DNA of 64,000 nt from Halalkalibacter nanhaiisediminis (GTDB lineage Bacteria; Bacillota; Bacilli; Bacillales; Bacillaceae_D): assembly GCF_007830185.1 (NCBI RefSeq), contig NZ_VLKZ01000009.1, positions 1-64,000 of the forward strand. Reading direction: 5' to 3'. Below are positions 8,480 to 17,076 of the stretch, one piece after another (the stretch's first letter is position 1; each line of letters begins with the position of its first letter). Position numbers and translations under genes: made by a program. The notes beneath the pieces were generated by a model. That model searched no databases and was not told where the DNA came from. It was given only the letters and a program-made list of their open reading frames with translations.

Positions 8480-9592
8480 GTGATACACACATTACCACCA
8501 ATAACGCCAACCTTCGACCCTTGGGAAGCGTATGAAGATATAAAAGAATACGGAAGACTTAAATTAACCAATGTTGAATTTACAACAACGACTCTTTGTA
8601 ATATGCGTTGTGAGCATTGTGCGGTTGGCTACACTTTACAGCCTAAGGACCCAAACCCACTTCCTCTTGATTTGCTTATTCAGCGTTTAGAGGAAATTCC
8701 AACATTACGCGCCTTTAGCATTACGGGTGGAGAACCGATGCTTTCCATGAAATCAGTTGATAACTACGTTGTTCCGTTGCTGAAATATGCTCATGAACGA
8801 GGCGTACGTACTCAAATAAACTCAAATTTAACTCTTGATTTAAAGAGATATGAAAAGATTATCCCATACCTTGATGTTCTGCATATCTCTCATAACTATG
8901 GAAGTGTTGAAGACTTTGCAGAGATTGGCTTTGCAGTAATGGACCGTAAACCTAGCTTCGAACAACGAGCAAAATTATTTAATCAAATGGTTGAAAATGC
9001 AAAAGCCTTAACAAGTCAAGGTGTGATTGTTTCAGCTGAAACCATGATTAATAAACGGACATTGCCTCATCTTGAACAAATTCATGAGCAAATTGTCGAG
9101 ATGGGCTGTCAACGTCACGAAGTACACCCAATGTATCCAAGTGACTTTGCTAGTAATCTAGAAGTTGCATCTCTTGCTGAAATCCGCGATGGCATTCATC
9201 GCCTTTTAGATGCTCGTCACAAAGATGTATGGATGCTTTTTGGAACGCTACCGTTTTATCCTTGTAGCGCAAATCAAGAAGATCTCGAGTTACAAAAACG
9301 CTTATTTGCTGAAAAAAATGTCACGGTTCGTAATGATCCTGATGGCCGCTCGCGTTTGAATGTAAATATTTTCGATGGAAATATTATCGTCACTGATTTT
9401 GGAGACACTCCTCCATTAGGAAATATTGCGGATACAACATTACAACAAGCATACGACACATGGAAGGAATCACCAATTTCCCAATCTCTAAATTGTCACT
9501 GTCCATCTGTGCAATGCCTTGGACCAAATGTTCTCGTCAAAGATGCTTATTATCAAGATGTTGATTTCACAAAGAGAAAGACGAATATATAA
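8480..9592 (+). CDS. yfkAB: Radical SAM / CxCxxxxC-motif protein YfkAB
   Basis: 370 residues. The radical SAM cluster motif CxxxCxxC is C40, C44, C47, followed by the glycine-rich SITGGEPML. At the C-terminus CHCPSVQC (339-346) is exactly the CxCxxxxC motif that names this family, probably binding an auxiliary cluster. Members occur widely in Bacillus; the substrate is unknown. The start is a GTG with AAGGAG 10 or so bases upstream. It shares a long terminator with convergent yfkD. Confidence 0.9.
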   Translation: MIHTLPPITPTFDPWEAYEDIKEYGRLKLTNVEFTTTTLCNMRCEHCAVGYTLQPKDPNPLPLDLLIQRLEEIPTLRAFSITGGEPMLSMKSVDNYVVPLLKYAHERGVRTQINSNLTLDLKRYEKIIPYLDVLHISHNYGSVEDFAEIGFAVMDRKPSFEQRAKLFNQMVENAKALTSQGVIVSAETMINKRTLPHLEQIHEQIVEMGCQRHEVHPMYPSDFASNLEVASLAEIRDGIHRLLDARHKDVWMLFGTLPFYPCSANQEDLELQKRLFAEKNVTVRNDPDGRSRLNVNIFDGNIIVTDFGDTPPLGNIADTTLQQAYDTWKESPISQSLNCHCPSVQCLGPNVLVKDAYYQDVDFTKRKTNI

Positions 9593-9595
9593 GAA

Positions 9596-9658
9596 AAAAG
9601 CTGACTTCAATGCACTCCCTTCTTTCTAAAAGGGGAGCACACTCATAAGTCAGCTTTT
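9596..9658. terminator. Long bidirectional terminator, yfkAB / yfkD
   Basis: 12-bp outer stem AAAAGCTGACTT (9596-9607) / AAGTCAGCTTTT (9647-9658) enclosing a second inner stem (about 9610-9641). A-rich 5' and U-rich 3' arms allow use in both directions. Confidence 0.85.
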
Positions 9659-9663
9659 CCTAT

Positions 9664-10467
9664 TTATCTTGGTTGGTTCGCTGCCATAAATGAAAATGTT
9701 AAATGATCTTGAACAGGAATCCAAGCTCCTACTCCTTGTTGTGTAACATTTTTCACTTCTAATTTCGGCTTACCACCCTTAAAAATTAAATACACTTCAC
9801 CGTAAGTCACTTTCCCTTTTTCGTTCGCTGCGGGTACAAAGCTATACAAATAGCCAATTTGTTTTGGGGCAATATTATACGTATTTGTTTTACGCGTTCC
9901 CTGGCCAATCACTGTCTCAAAAGACAAAGGCAAATTCGTATGCTCGGTTGCTTTAATCATCATCATCTTTTTTACCGCTTCACTATTTGGAATTTTTGCC
10001 GTTAGACCTCCACTTACTTTCTTCTGCTGCTCTTGATTATAGTTTAATTTTTGAGGAGATCGCCCTCCGCGGTTATCAATATAATTGGTGTTCACTTTTT
10101 GATACTCCCAGTTCACTTCAGTACCAGCAGAATCATAAGATAAAGGCCACTCACCTAAGTAAATAGACGCACGAAAACCTAGTGCTAATTTCGAGTCATT
10201 AATCGTGGATTCATTTAAAATTCGTATTAAGTCAGGATTTTCAATTTTAACATCTGTTGACTCAAGAAGTTGTTTCGCAAGCGTACTAGGTTGCAAATAA
10301 GGTAAGTCTTGTGTTGGGTTCGTGTACGTATTTTCTTTTGAAATGTTTAAAACAGAGTCAGGAATTTTAAAAACCTTATTCTCTTTCTTATCGTCTTTTT
10401 CTGCAAATACATGAAAAGATGTTGTGAACAAAAGTAATGTAATGAGCATGATGACGATTCGTTTCAT
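9664..10467 (-). CDS. yfkD: YfkD family exported protein
   Basis: 267 residues with an N-terminal signal sequence (MKRIVIMLITLLLFTTSF...VFA). The rest is hydrophilic and matches the YfkD family of Bacillus, of unknown function, probably outside the membrane. The open frame continues upstream to 10644, but GAGGAGG at about 10475-10482 fixes the start at the ATG ending at 10467, just before the signal peptide. It is adjacent to yfkAB, as in B. subtilis. Confidence 0.85.
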   Translation of the reverse strand: MKRIVIMLITLLLFTTSFHVFAEKDDKKENKVFKIPDSVLNISKENTYTNPTQDLPYLQPSTLAKQLLESTDVKIENPDLIRILNESTINDSKLALGFRASIYLGEWPLSYDSAGTEVNWEYQKVNTNYIDNRGGRSPQKLNYNQEQQKKVSGGLTAKIPNSEAVKKMMMIKATEHTNLPLSFETVIGQGTRKTNTYNIAPKQIGYLYSFVPAANEKGKVTYGEVYLIFKGGKPKLEVKNVTQQGVGAWIPVQDHLTFSFMAANQPR

Positions 10468-10603
10468 TTTCTCTACCTCCTCATATCTTTCGTTTCCTTT
10501 ATTAGGCTTAGTATTTGTCTTCTGACAAATATTATCCGACGCTACCGTAAACAATATATTTCTGATAACGTAAGAGAGAATAACAAAAGGGGAGATACAC
10601 AAC

Positions 10604-11407
10604 ATGAATAACGTACATATTCTTTTTATCGGAGCTGGCCGCATGGCTGAAGCGATTTTCTCTGGAATTCTTACTCATCAGCCAGAAATTATGATTACTG
10701 TTTCCAATCAATCGAACAGCGCTCATCTTGACCTTTTACAGTCAAACTACCCTATTCAAACAACATCAAGTTGGACAGAAGTAATCGATCAAGTAGATGT
10801 CATTTTACTTGCTTGTCCTCCTGGTGCTCATTCAGAGGTCCTTCAGAAGATGAGTTTACTATTAAAAAAGGGGCAGCTCGTTGTAACAGTTGCAGCAGGG
10901 ATCGGACCATCTAAGCTAGAAGCTGCTTTGCCAAAAGGAACACCAGTTGCTTGGTTGATGCCTAATACAGCTGCAGATGTAGGAAAGTCAATGTCGATTT
11001 ATGCTTATGGTTCGGCTATCACTGATACACACCGCAATATATTTGAGAAGGTAGTTTCAGCCATTGGACCGTCTGAAGAACTATCTGAGGAGCAAGTTCA
11101 TAACCTAACTGCTGTCACTGGTAGTGCTCCTGCTTTTCTATATTCTTTTGTTGAAGCACTTGAACAAACAGCAACCAAATACGGGCTAACAGCTGAACAA
11201 GCACGAAAACTAGTCATTGAAATGGTCATCGGCAGTGCTGCGATGCTAGCTAAGCACCGTGATCCAGCTAAGCTAAGAGAACAAGTCACATCCCCTGGCG
11301 GCGCCACAGCTGCTGGCTTAACTTCACTTGCAAATGATCAATTTTCAGATAGTATTATTCGCGCAATCCATGCGACAAATGCCAGAGCAAAAGAACTCGG
11401 CTCCTAA
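10604..11407 (+). CDS. Pyrroline-5-carboxylate reductase family protein
   Basis: 267 residues. The N-terminal Rossmann fold has the dinucleotide motif IGAGRMAEA. The C-terminal dimerisation domain carries LTAVTGSAPAFLYSFVEAL and VTSPGGATAAGL, signature of P5C reductases. These reduce pyrroline-5-carboxylate to proline with NAD(P)H. Bacilli carry several paralogues (ProI, ProG, ProH, and the diverged ComER), and which one this is cannot be decided from sequence alone. It is preceded by AAAGGGGAG and stands alone. Confidence 0.85.
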   Translation: MNNVHILFIGAGRMAEAIFSGILTHQPEIMITVSNQSNSAHLDLLQSNYPIQTTSSWTEVIDQVDVILLACPPGAHSEVLQKMSLLLKKGQLVVTVAAGIGPSKLEAALPKGTPVAWLMPNTAADVGKSMSIYAYGSAITDTHRNIFEKVVSAIGPSEELSEEQVHNLTAVTGSAPAFLYSFVEALEQTATKYGLTAEQARKLVIEMVIGSAAMLAKHRDPAKLREQVTSPGGATAAGLTSLANDQFSDSIIRAIHATNARAKELGS

Positions 11408-11563
11408 GAAAAACGAATGCGTCTTGACCAGCGCGACAAGTGCTGGAAGACTGTCAATGCGTTGCTAGGTTTTAGGTACCCATTTACTGGCTGAAGTAAC
11501 CTCGAGCGGCTAGGCGATGGAGCTAGACATCAGCGAATTTTATCCCTTCTTATCTTCTAAAAA

Positions 11564-11594
11564 AACAGCTCAATGATTTGATCATTGAGCTGTT
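11564..11594 (-). terminator. Terminator overlapping the yczE stop codon
   Basis: Perfect 14-bp stem AACAGCTCAATGAT (11564-11577) / ATCATTGAGCTGTT (11581-11594) with a 3-base loop; seven U follow on the minus strand. The last codons of the yczE-like gene are inside the stem. Confidence 0.88.
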
Positions 11595-12196
11595 CTCCAA
11601 TTCACTCTCTTTTTAACATGTGGATAAAATAATTGAATAAGTGGACCAATTAAAAAGGTCACGACAACTGTTCCTATACCAATTGGACCACCAACTAGGA
11701 ATGCTGCCAACAGCGCGATAACTTCTGCGACCGTTTTTGCAAGCATGACATTCACTCCAAGTAAATCCTTTAAGACAAACATAAAACGGTCTATCGGGAT
11801 AACAGCAAACTCAGCTTGTAAATAAACCGCAATTCCAAATGCAATAATAACCGCTCCAATAAGTAGGACAACAATTTGTAAACCTAACCCGCTAAACAGG
11901 CTATTATCAAAGACGACTAACAACCAGAAATCAATAAAGTATCCCAAAATTATAACCGTCACAAGCGCCAGTAATTCAGGTTTTGATTTTGACAATAAGG
12001 CGTTTATCAGAATCAGTAGAATTCCGATAAAAATAACCCAATTTCCGACTGAATACACTGTCATACTAGCTAACCCGACATTTAACGCATCCCATGCCCC
12101 AGTGCCAAGTCCAGCTAATATTGTTAAGGTAATACCAAATGATAAAATGAGCAATCCACCAAGATAACTCATTATTCTAATCAAAACAGGCTTCAT
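11582..12196 (-). CDS. yczE: YczE/YyaS/YitT family membrane protein
   Basis: 204 residues with five to six membrane segments and the family features FGITLTILAGLGTGAWDALNVGL near the N-terminus, EFAVIPIDRFM and GGPIGIGTV. The role of the family is unknown (in B. subtilis yczE neighbours sfp). It is the last gene of a minus-strand unit after MATE (29-base gap). Confidence 0.8.
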   Translation of the reverse strand: MKPVLIRIMSYLGGLLILSFGITLTILAGLGTGAWDALNVGLASMTVYSVGNWVIFIGILLILINALLSKSKPELLALVTVIILGYFIDFWLLVVFDNSLFSGLGLQIVVLLIGAVIIAFGIAVYLQAEFAVIPIDRFMFVLKDLLGVNVMLAKTVAEVIALLAAFLVGGPIGIGTVVVTFLIGPLIQLFYPHVKKRVNWRTAQ

Positions 12197-12224
12197 TCCT
12201 TACCCTCAATTCTGTTCTTGTTTT

Positions 12225-13604
12225 TTATTCACTTTCCTTCTCTTTTTTCTCTGTTTTTTCAGCGACTTCCTCACTCATTTTCCTCCAATTTCCGAGGAAA
12301 TAATATCCTGCAGCAATGACACTACTCACGACAAAGCTAACGCCCATTCCAATCGCAATTCCGCGTTCTCCAAACCACATTGAGAACAACGCTGCTAGTG
12401 GATAACGGAGAATCCAAAATGAGACAATGTTTAACACTAAGACTGGTAACATAGCTCCAGCAGCTCTAGCTACTCCGTTTAAGACAAAATTCACACCAAG
12501 GAACGGATAAAAGAAGGCGATCGTTTTGACATACATCGTTCCAAAAGCAACTGTTTCTTCATCTTGCACAAACATTCTCACAAACGTTTCTGCACCAAGG
12601 AAAATGATCGTGCTAATTATTAGTGATACTCCCACAATAAGGATAATCGCTTGCTTAGCAATTTCGTTGACTCGATGCCAATGCTTCGCGCCAATATTTT
12701 GACCAGCCATTGCATTTACAGCAGATCCAAGTGTTAGTGCTGGCAGCATGATCAAGCTATCTAATCTTTGTGCCGCACCAAATCCAGCTACTACCTGTTC
12801 CCCGAAGCTTGTTACAACTGTCATGATCGCCAGAACCCCTGCTGAGATCGCCATCATTGACAAGCCAGCAGGTAGTCCCATTTTAAACAACACAATAAAG
12901 TATCTTCTCTCAGGAAGAGTTGGCATTTGAAAAGGAATCCCTACTTTTAAAATTGAATATAACAATCCATACAAAAAGGCAGTCCCTTGTGAGATGACCG
13001 TTGCAAAGGCCGCTCCTTCAATACCTAATTGAAAAACATGAATAAAAATCGGATCGAGTATCGCATTAAGAATTACCGCCAGCAAAATAAATCGAATCGG
13101 CGTTTTACTATCACCCATTGCCCTAAGTACGGTCCCGATAAAATTATAGCCAAATAAAAATAGAATCCCAACAAAGTTTATTTGCAAATATGCTTGCGCC
13201 ATCGGCAAAATATCTTCAGGGGTTCCCATAAAACGAAGGATCGGTCCTGACAACAAAAAACCAACTATCCCAAGAATAATAGCAAGCGATCCAAGCACAA
13301 CGACAAATGCATTCAAAGAATCTTTTAATCCTTCTTCGTCATTGGCCCCTCTTCTCTGACTTAGAACCGTTAATGTCGCTCCGTTTAATCCAATAATAAA
13401 GGAAAGAATCGTAAAAACGACTGTAGCCGAAATAGAAACAGCTCCAAGTGCACTAGCCCCAAGTAAATTCCCTACCCAAAGAGCGTCAACAAATTGGTAA
13501 GAGGCTTGTAATAGATTGCTTAAAAAGATTGGCCAAGAAAACAAAATCATTTTTTTGGCTATGTGACCTTCAGTAAAATCGATTTGATTTGAATGTGTTT
13601 TCAT
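12225..13604 (-). CDS. MATE family multidrug/Na+ or H+ antiporter
   Basis: 459 residues with 12 predicted membrane segments in two repeats. Start region GHIAKKMILFSWPIFLSNLLQ and GAAQRLDSLIMLPALTLGSAVNAMAGQNIGA are typical of the DinF/NorM-like branch. It probably exports cationic drugs or metabolites using an ion gradient. The frame is open further upstream, but AAGGAG six bases before the ATG ending at 13604 fixes the start. The C-terminus is a charged Glu/Lys tail. It is in an operon with osmC-like, yitT-like and yczE. Confidence 0.85.
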   Translation of the reverse strand: MKTHSNQIDFTEGHIAKKMILFSWPIFLSNLLQASYQFVDALWVGNLLGASALGAVSISATVVFTILSFIIGLNGATLTVLSQRRGANDEEGLKDSLNAFVVVLGSLAIILGIVGFLLSGPILRFMGTPEDILPMAQAYLQINFVGILFLFGYNFIGTVLRAMGDSKTPIRFILLAVILNAILDPIFIHVFQLGIEGAAFATVISQGTAFLYGLLYSILKVGIPFQMPTLPERRYFIVLFKMGLPAGLSMMAISAGVLAIMTVVTSFGEQVVAGFGAAQRLDSLIMLPALTLGSAVNAMAGQNIGAKHWHRVNEIAKQAIILIVGVSLIISTIIFLGAETFVRMFVQDEETVAFGTMYVKTIAFFYPFLGVNFVLNGVARAAGAMLPVLVLNIVSFWILRYPLAALFSMWFGERGIAIGMGVSFVVSSVIAAGYYFLGNWRKMSEEVAEKTEKKEKESE

Positions 13605-13647
13605 AAGAAGCTCCTTGTCCATTAAGCAAAAGAAAGACAAACACCAT

Positions 13648-14274
13648 TTACATTGAATAGGAGGTGTCTGTCTGATGACTGTTCCTTTTATATAAGATAA
13701 CCTGATTTATCACCTTTGAAGATATCCATTGTGTTCCAAGCGCAAATAGAAATAACTGCCAATCGACAATCATCGCAATGATCGCGAAGATCGATATATT
13801 CATCCAGAACATTGATTTACCAGGTAAGATACCTGTCACTTTATAAAGAATATGTGCAATAATTGCAAATCCACCCGAGGAAGCCCCGTGACGAAATAAG
13901 ATCCCAACGCCTATTCCAAAAATGATAGCTCCAAATAAGCCACTTAAATAAATAGGAAATAATACTTCAAATTGAAAAGAACTAATGATTCCAACTGTGA
14001 CGGATGTAACCGATACTGTCAAGATGGTTTTTAACGCACTCTGGTATCCAATCCATCTAACTGCAAGTATTAGAAAGAACGCATTTAGTCCCCAAAGTGA
14101 CCAACTATGCTCCCAACCAAACCAGACCTCAAATAAAATCGCTAAACCCGCGGCACCGCCTGAAGCAATTCCATGCGGAAAGAGAAAGCATGCCATTGCA
14201 ACCCCTTGTAACATTGCAGCAGCAGTTAAAAAAAAGAGTGAAAGGATTTCGCTCTTTTTCTTATTTTTTTTCAA
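13648..14274 (-). CDS. YitT-like membrane protein lacking the C-terminal soluble domain
   Basis: 208 residues with five to six membrane helices and the glycine-rich family motifs FLFPHGIASGGAAGLAIL and FRHGASSGGFAII. Full YitT proteins are about 280 residues and end in a DUF2179 domain; this one ends right after the membrane part, so it is a short form. It starts at a TTG that overlaps the end of the osmC-like gene by 14 bases, implying coupled translation. Confidence 0.78.
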   Translation of the reverse strand: MKKNKKKSEILSLFFLTAAAMLQGVAMACFLFPHGIASGGAAGLAILFEVWFGWEHSWSLWGLNAFFLILAVRWIGYQSALKTILTVSVTSVTVGIISSFQFEVLFPIYLSGLFGAIIFGIGVGILFRHGASSGGFAIIAHILYKVTGILPGKSMFWMNISIFAIIAMIVDWQLFLFALGTQWISSKVINQVILYKRNSHQTDTSYSM

Positions 14275-14644
14275 ATGACTCAGTCACCTTTATACTGTCT
14301 TTAACTGTTTGTACAATCGTACAATTTTTTCTCGTCACTTTAAGAGCTTTCTCGATTTTCTCATCAGTTGCATTTGTTCCAGTAATTATAAAATGAAGAT
14401 GAATATCCGTTACTTCATTCACTCCTGCTTCGTTACGCTTTACATCTGCTTGAATTCGAATATCTTCAAACTCTATACGTTGTTTTTGTAACACTTTGCG
14501 TAGAACTCCCCCACTACAAACAGCAACAGAAGAGACTAACAACTGATACGGGCGAAAACCATACTCAGCATTGCCAGATACCTCAAGTTGCCCGAATTCA
14601 AATTCACCAACAAAGCTATTTTCTTTCATTTTAAATTCCATCAT
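14261..14644 (-). CDS. OsmC family protein
   Basis: 127 residues with the OsmC/Ohr fold order. One conserved cysteine is in SSVAVCSGGVLRKVLQ and the second in TRKNCTIVQTV. OsmC-like proteins are thiol peroxidases or relatives acting on organic hydroperoxides in the cytoplasm. First gene of the unit osmC-yitT-MATE-yczE (14644 to 11582). Confidence 0.85.
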   Translation of the reverse strand: MMEFKMKENSFVGEFEFGQLEVSGNAEYGFRPYQLLVSSVAVCSGGVLRKVLQKQRIEFEDIRIQADVKRNEAGVNEVTDIHLHFIITGTNATDEKIEKALKVTRKNCTIVQTVKDSIKVTESFEKK

Positions 14645-14780
14645 TCATTCCTCCTCTTAATCCATTCTCCTATTGTATCAGCCTTCTCAAAGAACGTCAT
14701 GCTCTTTTGCTTATCCTGTATATGGCTAAGATCGACAGAAAAAGCTAGAATGGAAAAGTCTACTTGAAAAAGAGAGGGAT

Positions 14781-15938
14781 ATGATGAACAAATTTCATTT
14801 TTGGATTTTAATTAGTATTGTCGCCATTAGTGGTTTTAGTCAAGGCATGCTGCTTCCGCTTATTGCGATTATTTTTGAACAAGACGGCGTGTCCGCTACT
14901 TTAAACGGACTTCATGCAACAGCTCTCTATATTGGTATCTTGATTATTTCTCCTTTCATGGAACAACCATTGCGAAAATACGGCTACAAACCCGTTATCA
15001 TTATTGGCGGGCTTATCGTTGTCGTTGCACTTGCTCTATTTCCTTTATGGAAATCATTATGGTTTTGGTTTTTCTTAAGATTAAGCATTGGAATTGGTGA
15101 TAATGTCCTTCATTTTGGGACGCAAACGTGGATTACGTCCTTTTCTCCTAAAGAGAAACGCGGACGTAATATTAGTTTATATGGTCTCTTCTTTGGAATT
15201 GGATTTGCTGTCGGTCCACTGATAACACCATTAATCGCCATCCTTGAAGCTTTACCCTTTATGATCTCGTCGGCCCTCTGTTTCATCTCCTGGCTATTCT
15301 TACTGTTTTTGAAAAATGATTTCCCAGAGCAAGCTGTCGAATTTACCTCTTTTAAGGATACAGCCAAACGGTTTAGCAAAGTGCTAAAATATGCCTGGGT
15401 TGCTTTCTTACCCCCACTTGGCTATGGCTTTCTCGAAGCTTCTATTAATGGAAGCTTTCCCATTTACGGGTTACGGATAGGTTTTAATATTTCTGATATC
15501 TCGATCTTACTTGCATCATTTGCGATCGGAGGGATCGTTTTTCAGCTTCCACTTGGAATGATTAGTGATAAGTACGGGCGAAAACGAGTTCTACACACAA
15601 TCTTACTGTTTGGAAGCCTCAGCTTTCTTGGCGCAAGCTTTCTTGAGCACACAGTCATCGGCCTTGCCAGTGCGCTTTTTGTTGCTGGAATGCTTGTCGG
15701 CTCGACTTTTTCACTTGGCATCAGCTATATGACAGACTTAACACCCAAATCCTTACTCCCAACCGGAAATATTTTATGCGGCATTGCTTTTAGCATCGGC
15801 AGCTTGATAGGACCTTATTTAGGGGGACTATTCATACAAAAGGCAGAGGGGATGAGCTTCTTTCTTATTATAAGTGTGATGCTGTTGGTCATTTTCTTCT
15901 TTATTAGCAGAATCCCTTCAGCTAAAACAAAAGGATGA
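14781..15938 (+). CDS. MFS transporter
   Basis: 385 residues with 12 membrane segments. The loop motif GMISDKYGRKRVLH (between helices 8 and 9) and FSPKEKRGRNISLYG (loop 4-5) mark a drug/metabolite-type major facilitator. The substrate is unknown. An ATG ATG pair follows AGAGAGGGA. The stop codon lies next to a terminator stem. Confidence 0.85.
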   Translation: MMNKFHFWILISIVAISGFSQGMLLPLIAIIFEQDGVSATLNGLHATALYIGILIISPFMEQPLRKYGYKPVIIIGGLIVVVALALFPLWKSLWFWFFLRLSIGIGDNVLHFGTQTWITSFSPKEKRGRNISLYGLFFGIGFAVGPLITPLIAILEALPFMISSALCFISWLFLLFLKNDFPEQAVEFTSFKDTAKRFSKVLKYAWVAFLPPLGYGFLEASINGSFPIYGLRIGFNISDISILLASFAIGGIVFQLPLGMISDKYGRKRVLHTILLFGSLSFLGASFLEHTVIGLASALFVAGMLVGSTFSLGISYMTDLTPKSLLPTGNILCGIAFSIGSLIGPYLGGLFIQKAEGMSFFLIISVMLLVIFFFISRIPSAKTKG

Positions 15939-15965
15939 CTCCTAGCCTTGCTTTATGGAGTCATC
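15934..15965 (+). terminator. Terminator of the MFS gene
   Basis: Perfect 9-bp stem GATGACTCC (15934-15942) / GGAGTCATC (15957-15965), overlapping the stop codon, followed by a U-rich tract. Confidence 0.7.
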
Positions 15966-15981
15966 TCTCATTTTTCAAGCT

Positions 15982-16319
15982 AAAAAGAAGGTGACCAGCG
16001 CAATGTGGTCACCTTCTTATCACCATTCACCTAAATACAAGTATCATCATTCAATGATAATCTGGGGTCGAAACGATATTTGTCTTTTGGAGACACCTAC
16101 TTTCATTCATGTTAGAAACAATCTTGAAATTTCTTAGCACTCTCCAATGTAATCACCTCATTTAAGGTACTTACTACAGTCACGTTACTTGCCTATTACA
16201 TCTTTGAATATCAACTTGAAGGCTTCTGGTGTGAGGAGTTGTTGCCATCCTCAATACTTATTATGGTCCGTAATTTGTTTTATATACATGGCGGCTTTTT
16301 AATTTTTCATTTGAACGCC
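15982..16319 (-). repeat. Tandem repeat copy 1: duplicated 3' UTR of the ytxH-like gene with terminator
   Basis: About 338 bases, clearly homologous along its length to 16329-16675 with scattered substitutions and a few small indels. On the minus strand it begins with a remnant of the last ytxH codons (around 16297-16319), runs about 270 bases and ends in a 13-bp hairpin AAGAAGGTGACCA (15985-15997) / TGGTCACCTTCTT (16006-16018) followed by five U. An 11-codon frame MESAKKFQDCF (TTG 16147 to stop 16112) has a good GAGGTGAT site. Confidence 0.8.
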
Positions 16320-16328
16320 ATTTTCTTA

Positions 16329-16675
16329 AAAAAGAAGGTGACCAGCGCAATGTGGTCACCTTCTTATTACCATTCACCTAAAAAGTATCATTATTCAATG
16401 AACAATCTGGGGTCGAAACGATATTTGTATGCTGGAGACACCTACTTTCATTCATGTTAGAAACAATCTTGAAATTCCTTAGCACTCTCCAATGTAATCA
16501 CCTCATTTAAGGTACTTACTACAATCACGTTACTTGCCTATTGCATCTTTGAACATCTACTTGAAGGCTTCTGGTGTGAGGAGCATTGCTGCCGTCCTCA
16601 CTACCTATTATGGTCCGTTTCTTGTTGTATATACTCGATTATTTAATTTTGTTTTAAATTTTTCATTTCTGTCGC
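16329..16675 (-). repeat. Tandem repeat copy 2: 3' end and 3' UTR of the ytxH-like gene with terminator
   Basis: Contains the last codons and stop of the intact ytxH-like gene, an untranslated stretch of about 280 bases, and the same terminator hairpin (16332-16344 / 16353-16365). Blocks identical to copy 1 include the whole terminator, the 16445-16477 area and the segment around the GAGGTGAT site. A second self-complementary element (TGAGGA...TCCTCA on the minus strand, around 16575-16605) is kept in both copies although its loop differs. Confidence 0.8.
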
Positions 16676-16993
16676 AGCATCCTTCGTTGCTTTCACAATT
16701 TCTTCTGAGCTTTCCTTAAGGTGAGCTGCCGTTTCTCCAATTTGTCTAATATCCTCACTAATATCACGGATCACATTTGATACTTCACTTGCAGTTGATC
16801 TCACTTGTTCGAAAATTTGTTCACGATTATCACGGATAAACCCAAGCACTTCACTCGTGCCGTCTTTCGCTCTTTTTAATTCTGTTACAAGCATCGTCCG
16901 TCTTTCTTTATTAGCAAGGACAATCGAAAGTGCTACTGCCCCACCTATCCACAATCCTTTGCATACTGTGTTACACTTTTTATCCATTGTCAC
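16643..16993 (-). CDS. YtxH-like general stress/membrane-anchored protein
   Basis: 116 residues. One membrane segment (about 12-27, GLWIGGAVALSIVLA) is followed by a long amphipathic, probably coiled-coil helix rich in Glu, Lys and Thr. This is the layout of YtxH proteins, which are stress-linked in Bacillus; the molecular role is unknown. Its 3' end and 3' UTR have been tandemly duplicated downstream (15982-16319), an unusual arrangement. Confidence 0.65.
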   Translation of the reverse strand: MTMDKKCNTVCKGLWIGGAVALSIVLANKERRTMLVTELKRAKDGTSEVLGFIRDNREQIFEQVRSTASEVSNVIRDISEDIRQIGETAAHLKESSEEIVKATKDAATEMKNLKQN

Positions 16994-17076
16994 CCCTCCT
17001 CTATGTTCACTTACTATTTATTTTATAATTAAAGCTAGAAAAAGGAAAGGACAGGAAAAGCTACTTGAGTGAATAT

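Noticed and set aside
10468-10644. Longer YfkD beginning at 10644
   Set aside because: It would overlap the P5C reductase start and has no ribosome site; GAGGAGG and a signal peptide fix the start at 10467.
11408-11563. Possible structured RNA between the P5C reductase and yczE
   Set aside because: Some short complementary pieces are present, but no recognised RNA class and no promoter; left unassigned.
15955-16460. Two plus-strand open frames (15955-16137 and 16239-16460) with similar protein sequences
   Set aside because: They run through the terminator hairpins and resemble each other only because the underlying DNA is duplicated; no ribosome sites, and the minus-strand reading explains the region.
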